NCBI RefSeq assembly: GCF_000003195.3
Contig: NC_012875.2
Span: forward strand, 32,840,314 to 32,904,313
From: Sorghum bicolor
Taxonomy: Eukaryota; Streptophyta; Magnoliopsida; Poales; Poaceae
Reading direction: 5' to 3'
Length of the DNA: 64,000 bases
Position 1 is the first letter of the stretch. Each line of letters begins with the position of its first letter. The notes beneath the pieces were generated by a model. The model saw only the letters and a program-made list of their open reading frames with translations. It had not been told where the DNA came from and made no database searches. Made by a program: the position numbers and the translations under genes. Shown here piece by piece: positions 31,671-42,583 of the stretch.

Positions 31671-34600
31671 TGTCGCACCCGGTTTTCCAAAGAATACCAA
31701 GCGCTAACTATATGTGTGCCCAGGATGTCCACACGACACATATAGCGACAAATATGGAGAATATCAAGAACAATGTTGTATTATATATCGGAACATAGTT
31801 ACAACATGGCTTACATCTATTACAAAGCATAGCGGAAACTAATCCTAATCTTCACTTTGGGTCTCCATTTCCACAGGGACAGTTGACTCGGGGCACACTC
31901 GCCTAGTACTCCAAGAACATCTCAGGAAACTCCGCCTTTGTATCACCATCTGGTACCCATCCGAGATTTTTGATTGTTGAATGTAAAGCAAAGTGCACCA
32001 TACTCAACAAGTATAACATGAGGGGATGCAAGGCTCGAAAGGCTTGACTTGGTTTGACTGTGATAAGCACTTTTAGCTGGTAATATTTTATTATTAAAAC
32101 TATGTTGCTAGGTTATGCTTAAGCTCCCAAGGTGAGAAGTATAATAATTATCATCAAGATTAATGATCACCCAAACCATCTATCTCGAAAAGGATCCACG
32201 TCGCTCGTGTCCGTGAGCACGACTGATATATCAGTTTTTAAAACACTCTGCAGAGCTTGTACACTTTCACCATGAGTCGTGTTACCCATATGCCCGAGGT
32301 GATCAGCCTCTTGACCCACTTCCAAGGTAAGTCGGCAGGGTTCACTATAAAGCCTTTCAAAAGTCTCCCTAACAAGTTAGTACCCGCGAGGTTTCAATGG
32401 CAAGTGTGCATAGATGTCCTCCTTCAAGAGGCACATGTGGTCACGGCACTGTACACACCAAGGTAGGAAAACAACTATACACCACGAGGCACCCCCCTCT
32501 TGCGCCTTTTGGTAACCACTAACAAGTTAGAGAAATTCAGTTTACTGAGCTAAAGCGAGAGCCATGTAGCTCTCATGGCTGTACGATAAATCCTGGGTGT
32601 CCGCTTTAAGATTCAGTCCTTACGGAGGGCAGACTAGAGCACCCAAAAGGCCCAATGCTCTAGCCCCTTGATATCCATGTTGCTAAAAAGCACCTTTTAA
32701 TATTGGTTCCATAATCCATTAGTCATGATTGACATTATATAGTTTAGTGATTGCAGACTAAGCAAAACTACACATATGCATAATCCAAGGTAACAAGGGA
32801 TTCAGGATAACAAAGGTTCTAGGTAAAATCCTTAGGGGTTTATCATATTAGACACATGCACATGAAGAGGTGATTAAATAGTTATTAGGTAACAAGGGAA
32901 CTCATGTTACACTTGCCTCAAATAGTGCTCCAACTTGTCCAACTTTCCTTCTAGATCATCCTCGCATATCTCCTCTTTTATAGATCACAACAACCAGCAC
33001 ACGCACCATAAAAGAAACCTAAAACAATACATCAAGCATTATAAAACAAGACTTAAAGGTTTTAAACGTGCAAGGCTTGCAACTATGAGTGTTTGAGCGC
33101 ATAAACAACTAAACGAAGCTATGGTTTAAAAGATGTGAAAGATCAAAGGTAGAAGCTAGATGGTTTAGTAAATGACCAGAATGGGATTAACATGATCGAT
33201 GAGTGCTAGCTTGGAAAGATTTATGGAGCACAAGGATTTATAGATGAATTATTGATGACTATGGAGTTGTGTATAATAAGTTGGATAGAACATAGTGATG
33301 TTAATATAAGATTGTACAAGCATCAGCTTGCATAAGAGGGAGTGATTGTTCTAACATGGATGAGAGAGTGCTTTCAGATATGTTCGGTGATTAATTGAAA
33401 ACACATCATGACAAAACTGTGCAGATCGGTGGATGCTAGATCAACAGGGAGTGCTTCTGAAATATTTCTACCAAAATGTGGGGTTGCATCGAAGGTACAG
33501 TAAGTACACTAACTGAGAATATGTGCAACTGAATACACACCATCATGTAATTGGGCTCAGTGATTCATATAGCAGTATAGCGAGGGACGTGGTGAAACAC
33601 CGATGCATCGAGGACATGTACATCGGCGGACAGCGGGGATTATGATCAGAAAAGGCATGGAAATAGCAGCACCAAATGGTGATCTATGTTGTGGGTATGT
33701 TGAGCACTGTATGGAGTAGGTGTTGGCAAAAGGACAAGTTACTTTGAGCGATGAATAAACGGGAATGCGCATGCCAACAGACAGAAACTCTGCCGCGGGG
33801 CAGCAGGGATAGTGAGCATAAGAAGGATGATATATCTTTGATCTTGGATCCTATGGCATGAAACTTTGCAGAGACATGTGTGAGGATGATATTTACTCTA
33901 TGGTGAAAGGGTTTGATGATTGTCGTCATGATTTTCTAGGGAATGCCAAAACAATTTAGTGCTATGTGGCTGCTAGGATAGCAGGGACAGTAAGTGTGAA
34001 AACTGACCAAAAACGCCATCTCTGCTGATCGGAGATGTGACGAACTTTTCATAACCATGTGCAAGTATGTGATAGACATGTGTGTTGAAGGAAATGAGCA
34101 ATAGATTGTTAAAACAACGGGAACATCGTTTCCAAAAACAGGATGACTGCTTCTTGGACAACAGGGGTAGCAGACATCTCAGCCTCGATATCTTGGCCAT
34201 CATGGATTGCACAGCCAAACAAATTGGTGGGATCATGTGCAGGGATATCATGAACATGTAGATTTAAAGGCTTGGTCATTTGGACAGCAGATTAGCGGGA
34301 AATGCTAATGCCATTCAGAGCTGCAAGCTGTCAAGACAGCAGGAACAGCGGGCACAGAGATGACGATATCACTGGTTTCTCTTCTCCTATGGCAAAACCA
34401 ATTTACAGAGGTGTATTCAAGGATGTTAGCTACAATTTCACCAAAGGGATGGATGAACAGAGTCATGAAACAGCGAGAAACACCAATTTCGTCAACAGCA
34501 GCAAAGCTGATCGCGAGGACAGCAACACATATCACAGAGAAACTTCAACATAGATCAACCATACATCATCTATGGTACAAGATATGCAGTGAGAAATATG

Positions 34601-37137
34601 ATAACAAAATTGGGAAGATGTTGGGGTGTTCTCATCATGAGTTGTCAGCAAATGGGGATGAAGTTAACGGCAAACAACATCGATGACGGTCTTGACAATG
34701 ACACTGATCAGCGGGACAGCACCACTGTCTCTTCGGAGAAGATCGCTGCCACTCGGGATATCAATTGGACATATGAGAGGCGCATGATCAGCAAGATCAG
34801 AGAGGGAAAGGCAAGGAACAACCTCACCACACGCTGCACAGGAATGGTGGAAATGACGATGAACAAGGTGTTGCTACTGCTGCGGGTTCGGGGAGACAGC
34901 AAGGCCCTCTGGGATGACCTCCATGTACTGTCGAAAGATTGGGCATCTTCACAACAGAGAGGAGGCGCTGGAGATTTCATTAGGTTCATCATGAAGAATA
35001 TAGAAGAAAAATCATCTTACCATAGCATGGTGAAGGATGCCAGCGATGAGATGAAACATGCAGTGGCAAATCAGAATCTCTGCTGCGTGGGGTTCCATTT
35101 TTGTGGAGAGAATGGAGAGAGAGTTAGAGCTGCAGCCATGGGGAAGGGAGAGGAGGATGGAGGGGGCTGTTTCTCTAGTGGTGGTGTGAGGGAGAGAGGA
35201 GAAGAGAGGGAGGCGCCCAGCTGGTGGAGAAAAGGAGGAGATGAGAAGGTTTCTTCTGATCCTTGCGTGAAGGGGAGAGGAAAAGATGAGGAAGATTTAT
35301 GGCTGGTGTTTGCTGCATGTACCCATGCCCCCATGCCATTGAAGGGAATTAAAAGGGAATAAAATGGGTGATATTAATAGGAATTGATGGGAGGTGAGCT
35401 GCTGCTTTGTGCGTGAGAAAAAGAGAGAAGGATGTAATGCTGCTGTCTTTGCATGTTTCCATGCAATTGAGAGAAGATAAACTGATGGAGTAATTGACTG
35501 TTGTCAAGTAAGAAATAAGATAGAGGTGCATGTAAGGTTGTTAAGAGGGAAATTAGTGTTGCTGTTTTGCATATGTAGGGAAGGGGAAAACGCAGCACTA
35601 GGAGGGGAGAGGACAGCATCTTCACGCAATATTGCTGCTGCGTGCATGCCATTGAAGAGAGCCAATGCAAACTACTGGAGTAAAGAGTGTTGTTGTAAGA
35701 GCATTATAGAGAGGAGTGACTAAGGAAAATAAAGGATGGAAGAATTATGTTGTGCTAATACTGTTGCATGAGAACAAATGAAGGAGGCGCCATTAGAGAG
35801 AGGGAAAGGGATTAAAGGAGAGAACTAATGCAGCACTTCGTTGCATGTGAAGAAAGAGGAAGGCTGGCATTGAATAGAAAGGAGAGAGGGAGGACACGAC
35901 ATAGAAGAGAGGGCTGTTGTTTCTGCATGGATCCATGTAAAAAATAGAAGAGTGAGAAGGATCAAGTCTGCTCCTTACTCCTGTGATTTTTGTAGAGAAT
36001 TAAGATGGAATAATAAACATTTGGGGGATGTTGGTTTTGCATGTAAAAGTAGTGTCGTGTGAGCAGGAGGATGTAGCCGCCAGCCATGGGAGGAGCTACT
36101 CTTTGCAATGCATTTCAATAAAGAATTAAGAAGGGAATTTAGAGAGTGGAATTATGGTTTTTGATGCTTTGTGAAAAACAATGGTTGGTGGTTTTGCATG
36201 ATAGGAAAAGGATCACATCTCCACATGAAATAGAAAAAGAGGAGATATGGCTGGTTGGTTTACTGCATGCATGCAATTGAATAGCAAGAGAAAAATTAAT
36301 ACAGTAGAGGAGCACTCTTATCAGAGGTGTGCTTGTCTAGTAAAATACAAGAAGAATAATTGTTGGAGCAATAAAAGAATGAGCAGGTAGTCCTAGCAGG
36401 TCATGCTCTTCAATTGAGTAATTGCACAAAAATAGAAGAGAGATTAAGGATGGATGGTTAATGGAAGATGAGCCTAGGAAATTATAGGTATGAGCATTAT
36501 GTGTGGATGTATTTTTGCATGAAGGGAGGGAAGAGGGGCTGCAGCATTTCCACATGAAAGAGAGGTGGAGAGACTGGATTGTGCTCGTCCCATGATTCAG
36601 GGTAAATTTTGATGTGTGGACCGATCACTGATCCATTAGCAAAAAGAGAGAAGTTCTGGCTGTCATGATAGGCTGAAAACATTCAACTCAACTTGAGATC
36701 TGTTTATGTGAATAGATGAGAGAGGACAAAAGTTGGCATGAAGAGTTTATTGTCATCAAATTGATTGAGAGCTCGAAAAAGAAAAGAAAGGAGAGAATGA
36801 GAGGATGGGTTAGGCTAGTATTTTGTAGGATGTCGGTAAAAGTTTTGATTGGAGTTTTGAATATCGATTTGGTATTTTGGGGAGATGAAATTGATCAACC
36901 CTAGGCATATTTGAAAACATTTAAATTTATTTTTCAAGCATAAGCATTGTGCAATAGCATGAGTGCAACAAACCACTATGTTGAATTGCAAAAGTTTTAG
37001 AAATCCACATTTTTCCACTACCTAAAATATTGACAACATAACTAAAGTTGGAATATTTTATAAAATCATAAAATATTTGGCTTTGTTTTTAGTCTTTTCT
37101 AAGTCACATTCCAAAGAAGGAATTTTGGGGTGTGACA
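31671..37137 (-). mobile_element. Solo LTR (5467 bp) of a Tekay/Del-like element
   Basis: In sense it starts TGTCACACCCCAAAATTCC (37137) and ends ACCGGGTGCGACA (31671). ATAAC duplications flank it (31666-31670, 37138-37142). I find no second LTR terminus, PBS or coding domain inside, so it is best read as a solo LTR left by recombination between two LTRs, although 5.5 kb is very long. Positions 33390-34550 carry loose repeats around GACAGCAGGGACAG. Positions 34990-36560 are strongly purine-rich on the plus strand. The frame at 34589-35362 has no recognisable domain and lies in this low-complexity sequence. Confidence 0.75.
35440..36530. repeat. Degenerate purine-rich repeats with recurring TTGCATG
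   Basis: TTGCATG or close variants recur about every 70-120 bp (35452, 35568, 35640, 35765, 35843, 35925, 36036, 36196, 36263, 36516). Each is surrounded by GAGAGAAGG-like purine runs and often CCATGCAATTGA. It looks like an old tandem array inside the solo LTR. Confidence 0.5.
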
Positions 37138-39644
37138 ATAACATATATAATAAATTAGAGATAACTTTAGGCAGCAAACAACAGAAGTAACTCCAAACTT
37201 TGGGTATTAACTCCACTCTACAGGATCCAAACTGACTGGTTGATCACAAGCCTAACACTCCTCCTGAAGTATGGGAGAAATAGCAAGAGTGAGTCCATGT
37301 CGAACTCCACAAGTATAGCAACTAGATTGTATAGATCCCACAATCTCATGATCAATGTGACATAAATAAGGTAGAGCATTAAACAATAAACAGTGAGTAT
37401 CTTAACACAACAAGAATCATGACCCTTAATGTAGATGTCCCCAATGTCGCTCTTGATCCTGAGCTCGGCTAGTATACTAGTTTTTAACACTCTGCAGAGG
37501 TCGTACATCTTTACCCATGAGTCGTACATCTTTACCCATGAGTCATGATTTACCCTTTCGCCCGAGGTAGCTAATCTCTTGACCCCCTTCCTAGGGAGGT
37601 CGGTAGGGATCACTATGAAGTCTTTCAAAGGTTCGTCTAACAAGTTAGAGCCGCTTGGTTTCATTACTCAGTTCGTGTGATCCACCCGCAGGCATCCACG
37701 GTCTGCGCCACATGGGTAACTGCTAACGAGCTAGAAAAGTTACTCATACTTGACTAAAGCTAGAGCCATTATAGCCCTCATGGTTGCACTGTTGTCCTGG
37801 GTGATCACGTACATATAAATCCTCAAGTTGCTAAAAAGTCATTTTTATCGTTTGTTGCTTTAACATTAATCAAGCCACAAGATCATGGCCACAGAATTAA
37901 AACCCAAATACTATACTTTCCTTGATCTAATTGCTCCTGCTGATCTTGGTAGTTGTCCAAGTACTGATCTTGATCACTGAGGCACTCTTGATCACCACGA
38001 ATTGCTCACTGTCTAAACTCGATCATCGATCATCAACACACAAACAATCGGAGACAACATACACGAAGCAAACAAGGCTACAATTAGAACAGTACACCAA
38101 CAATAACAAAACAATATAAAAAGTTTATAAAATGCTTCTACACATCGCTATGATCTCATAGACGTAAAAATCACAAAAATTGGAGCTAAAACGGAGAAGA
38201 TATGAATTTTCTAAGATTTTCTTTAGAAAAGTAATTAATTAAATAGGGTCATGAAAATAAAAAGTTTCAAACTAGTGAACCAAGTTTAATAACATGTAGA
38301 TCTTTCAAAGACGAATCTAATACAATTTGAACGGGTCAAATCGGAGTTAAAATGAATATTTTATGAGCAAAAGAAAATCAGTTGCAAACATCTTGGCCCT
38401 TGATTTTAGATCGGATGGCACAGAATCAATCCAAGGAGGTGAGAGGGGCTCCCCGGCCGGAACAGTGCCTCTGGCATGGTGGTGCCATGGCCGGAGAGGG
38501 TCAGGGCTCACCGGAGTTAGCGTGTCGGCTCTAGAAAGCTCGGTTTTCGACGGGAGTAACACAGGGAGATAGAGGAGGAGACGATGAACTCACCCCAAGG
38601 CAAAATGGACGGCAAACGAGCTTGGAGCGGCCCAGTGATGAGGATGGCAGACCGGGATGTTCCTGCACATTCAGCATGTATTAGAACATGAGCTAGAGCG
38701 AGAGAAAACGAGCAGAAAAGCTTGGTGGCTTCGCAGACCTAGCACGAAGATCGTCTAGGTGCTTGCAACAACCGAAGAGCAGCGAAGACCGACAACGGCG
38801 ATGGCAGCTTGTTCCTGTGTTCATCGAGATCCAAAAATAGGACTGGACGGTGGCTAGAGCTTCGCAAGTGTTTGCAGATGCCAAAGGGGACACGGATGGT
38901 CGGCAAGGCCTTATAAGATGCCCAATTCGCGTTCCCTGGAAAGAATCCCGAGTTTGAAGGGATTGGTTTCCCTTCGGTGAGAGAAAGGCCAGGTCGGTTA
39001 CGACGTTAGGAGGAAAAAAGAGTTGAGTCACTGATGAGGGGGGTCCGATGTTAGTGAGAGGGAAGAAAGGAGGAGGGCGCGGGGCTAGCTGGCCATCCAG
39101 CCTGTGCATCTGCGGGCCGTGAGGCGTCTCGGCCCAAGCAGAGAGAGAAGAAAGGGGGAGGGAGAGAAGTGGCGCGCTGGGCCGAGCTGAATTGGGCGGT
39201 GACCTGGGGGGCGTGCTGCTGACTTCGGCTCATGGTTAGGCCAAGCGACGGGCCAAGGGGAGAGGGGGAGTGGGAAGGGTGAGCTAGGTTGAGCCTGTCA
39301 CTAGGCTTGCGCGCAGGATGAGGGAGTAGGCCGGGAGAGGAAGAGGTTGGGCCTCTCGGCCTACAACAGATGGAGGGAGTGATCCTTCTCTTTTTCTTCT
39401 AAAGCCAATTTGAAACATTTTCAAAAGCATTTAAATTCAGTTTGAAGTTTGGTCAAAATCACTCATCTCAAAAAAATCAAATGCACCAGCATGAATACAC
39501 CCAATTGTTGCTAAATCCTATAATGAATTTTATTTTAATGAAAAAAATATTATTTCCCTATATTTCATGAGCACAAAAATACAAAATTAAATTATTTTAG
39601 CTCTATTTCCAAAAGAATAAAATTTAGGGTGTTACAATTATCCT

Positions 39645-40840
39645 TTGGCTTCGAAGATGTTGAAGAATGTTTTTAATTGTAAGCCAGAGTTTGATAGTTC
39701 AAAGAATACAAAGATCTATGAGAAAGCTTATAATATTACTGCTATTGTGCAAAGCGCTCGAGATTTGTGTAAAGAATATATTTCTGCTAGAATTTGGCCT
39801 TTGAAGAAAGGTTGGGCCTTCGCTCGTTTTCACAAGAAAAATGTGAAGAGGAAAGATTATCTGTACCCTGATAATGATGTTTCCAGACCAAAGGAATTTT
39901 CTAAAGATGAAGAATTTGTTTCTGCTGTTGAGCTGAAGGCAGTTAGAATTCTTGGGAAATTTTTGAAGAAAGAAAAAGATTTGATTGATAGGATTCTAGG
40001 CAAAGACTATAAACGGTTGAATAGAGTTTTTGAAATTGCTTAGATCAAGTATGGGGAAAGGTCTGCTCCAGCATATAGTCGTGAAGCGAAGCCTAGAATT
40101 GAAAATGTGACTTGCAAAAAGACAGGTGGGGGAAATCTTGTGAAGAAAATCTCAAAGAGGAAAAAGGTTGATATAGTGGTCTCTGATGACACCGATGAGA
40201 TGGTGGATGTTAATGTTGAGGGGCAAGACAATCTTAGCCAACAAGCTCGTGATGATGAGGTGAGAATGATAAGGTTAGTTTTTTCTTCTAGTGGGTTGAC
40301 TCCGCTGATGCTGACTCCGCTTGCTGATTATTTGCAGAATTTTGATGGTGGTTTTTCTTTTGGGGTGAATGAGGGCGAATGTGTCTCGGCTTCGTCCCCA
40401 TTGAGAAAAAATTTGTCATCCTCGCCACTGAACCCAACTCCCAAAGTTGTCGAATCTTAGGAGGAAGGCGAAATTGATATCTTGGCTTCATAGGAAACTG
40501 CTGGACCAGCTTCGCCAAGATTTGGAGTTGAAACTCCAAAAGATGCTGTGAAGGATGTAAATCCTGTTCCTTGCGAAGGGAACAAAGATGTTGATTTAAG
40601 AGGTGGTGATCGAGAGGAAAATATTATTGCTCGTGAAGTTTAGAAAGTTGGGCTTCACCGGGGTAGGGGTACCACTACTCTTACCCTAGACTTTGATGAA
40701 TCTGATGATGATGATTTTGACGAAGAGGCTAAAGAAGCTCTTATCTCTCATCTTTCTTATTCAACTATTAATTTAAATACTGGTAAGAAGGTTTCTTGTC
40801 AACTTGAGAAAGGTGTATCTACAGGTAAATTTTACATTTT
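39645..40840 (+). pseudogene. Retroelement-type ORF of unknown function with amber stops
   Basis: One frame is coherent over nearly 400 codons but contains TAG at about 40041, 40458, 40489 and 40642 and no other stop type. The start shows a helical, basic region (AYNITAIVQSARDLCKEY, WPLKKGWAFARFHKK, RPKEFSKDEEFVSAVE, KRLNRVFEIA). A low-complexity acidic and Ser-rich part follows (DESDDDDFDEEAKEAL). The frame ends near a plausible splice donor (ACAG|GTAAAT, about 40824). I recall this protein type as an extra ORF in grass retroelements but cannot name a domain. It adjoins the gypsy LTR end at 39636. Confidence 0.5.
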
Positions 40841-40911
40841 CTGAATTTACCTTTGTCTTGGCATTTATAGCATGTCTTAATTTGTTGACAATGTTCTCTG
40901 TATAACACTCC

Positions 40912-41310
40912 TGTTGATGCAAAAAATAGATCTGCAAACACAAAGGGCTAATACCCGATTCTAGCGTTGAGGCGTGCCAGCCGATTTGACCTAACAATCG
41001 ACAAAGGTGATAACTTGAATACTTTGGTGTCGACAACAGCGATGCGCCCGGATGTCACGGCCAAGAGGTACTCACGCGGAACTCGAGAATTCGTCGAGTA
41101 TTACTCGTTGAATCCCTGAGAACTCGTAGACAAAAGAAAATGTGCGAGTTGACGAAGTCGTTGAAAAGTAGATGTAAAACTTGTGTATGATATTGATTGA
41201 TTTTCCTTCTTCCATTGCTGCTAGGTCTATATTTATACCCTGACCTAAAGAGTTACAACCATATACGACTAGGATTTAATTCTAAACAAAACAGGACTCT
41301 TACATAAGGC
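40912..41310 (-). repeat. Partial LTR of the Tat family, interrupted by the minus-strand Tat element
   Basis: Starts TGTTGATGCAAAAAATAGATC and matches the first half of the LTR at 41311-42023, stopping at ...TTACATAAGGC where that LTR begins. It keeps a TATA box (GGTATAAATATAG on the minus strand, about 41229-41241). The rest should lie beyond the right edge of the window. It is therefore the oldest layer of the Tat nest. Confidence 0.75.
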
Positions 41311-42023
41311 TGTTGATGCAAAAGTGGATCTGCAAACACAAAGGGCTAATACCCGATTCAATGTTAAGGCGTGCCGACCGATTTGACCTTACAACCGACA
41401 AAGGTGAAAACTCGAATACTTTGGTCCCGACAACAGCGATGTGCCCGGATGTCACGACCAAGAGGTATTCACGAGGAACTCGAGAATCCGTCGAGTTTCA
41501 CTCGATGAATTCCTAAGAACTCGTAAGTAAAAACGAAAAATGCAAGTTGACGAAGTCATCGAAAGTAGATGCGAAAATAGATATAAAAATTTTGTGTATG
41601 ATTGATTGGATTCCCTTCTTACATCGCTACTAGGTCTATATTCATACCCTGTCCTAAAGAGTTACAATCAGGTATGACTAGGATTCTAATTCCAAACTAA
41701 ACAGAATCCATATATAAAACAAACTCTAATAATTATAGAAAACAATAATTTATCTACCCTAGGCGATCGGCACACTGTCATTATCTTTCCGATGATTCCT
41801 ACGTCTTCCTCCACCGTCATCGGCATATCATCCTCCATCGGCATCGGCAATATCAATCATCGGCATAGATCAACTACCATTCCTAGACTTGATCATATCC
41901 TGCTGCTTTATCATCGGTATCATAAGCCATCGGCAACTCCATTATCAACCAGTTATTACTTTTTCATCTGCCGATCCAAGCTCCATTAACTCTCCTGATA
42001 CGTGTCCAAAAACGGTGTCAACA
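41311..42023 (-). repeat. 3' LTR (713 bp) of the minus-strand Tat element
   Basis: Plus-strand ends are TGTTGATGCAAAAG and CGGTGTCAACA. The polypurine tract (reverse of CATGCCCCCCAATTTC) is at 42024-42039. The TATA box is degraded: TATGAAT where other copies read TATAAAT. Confidence 0.88.
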
Positions 42024-42420
42024 CATGCCCCCCAATTTCAGAGTATAAAATCATTAATGCTCTGAAATTCTCTCTTAATAATGATGCCCTTTTCGTAGTT
42101 ATTCCCTTTTGACAACAATTAATTACCAAATCCAAACAACCTTAACCTGGATCTCCGGCATGCACCTCGAATTTCTCAACCTTCCAAACCAAATCTCCTA
42201 AACACCCGCTCATCGGCAACTGTTCCGTTAGAGTGGACTGCCGATGAGTCGACCAGGAGAACCTGCACAGTAAAATATCTCCTATTATCATGATTGCTTG
42301 CTGTCAAATCACCTGCACAATCCCTTGATTATCGTGCGAACAGTTACCATATCCACCTGAACACCCTCGAATTTCACGGATATAGAAAAGAGATAAGTCA
42401 GGAATGCCCCTGCTCACTTT

Positions 42421-42432
42421 ATCCTATAAATA
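42421..42432 (+). promoter_or_regulatory. TATA box of antisense PMD gene, copy A
   Basis: CCTATAAATACTTCC, about 155-160 bp upstream of the ATG at 42584. An almost identical block is at 60441-60455 upstream of copy B. Conservation in both copies suggests a real antisense promoter next to the 3' LTR. Confidence 0.6.
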
Positions 42433-42583
42433 CTTCCTTCCTCGGCACTCTTTCCTCACCTTGCCACCCTCTATTCCCAAATTCATCTTCCGGCGGCGGC
42501 TTTGACGAAGAACTCACGAGCCCGTGCAACAAGAACTCTCTCAAGATCTTTAAGTCTTTGACTCCTTTGACCTCGGGAAGAAC

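Larger units (their letters stand above)
28513..39636 (-). mobile_element. Internally deleted Tekay/Del-like gypsy element
   Basis: In sense (minus): 5' LTR 39636-31550 split by a solo LTR, PBS TGGTATCAAAGC (31546-31535), about 2.8 kb internal sequence with only protease remnants, a polypurine tract, and the first 224 bp of the 3' LTR (28736-28513). LTR starts TGTAACACCC are identical at 39636 and 28736. The initiator-Met PBS and the TGTAACACCC start with a CCTCGAGGACGAG-type motif before it are typical of chromovirus Tekay/Del elements. RT, RNase H and integrase are missing, so the element cannot move by itself. Confidence 0.8.
31550..39636 (-). repeat. 5' LTR of the gypsy element, split by a solo LTR
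   Basis: Plus-strand ends are TGTAATACACG (31550) and GGGTGTTACA (39636). Without the inserted 5467 bp and one TSD the LTR is about 2.6 kb. A tandem duplication of about 21 bp (unit starting GTACATCTTTACC) lies near 37503-37545. Sequence around 37440-37670 is recognisably related to 32190-32400 inside the inserted LTR. Confidence 0.75.

Noticed and set aside
34589..35362. 257-codon frame in the solo LTR
   Set aside because: Low-complexity, purine-rich DNA inside an LTR; no domain, no conservation test possible, and antisense frames are equally open.
31671..37137. Possible complete short gypsy element instead of a solo LTR
   Set aside because: I found no internal LTR terminus, PBS or polypurine tract, though a full self-alignment was not possible by eye.
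40044..40911. Host gene adjoining the Tat LTR
   Set aside because: Four amber stops in one frame and resemblance to retroelement extra ORFs make an active host gene unlikely.
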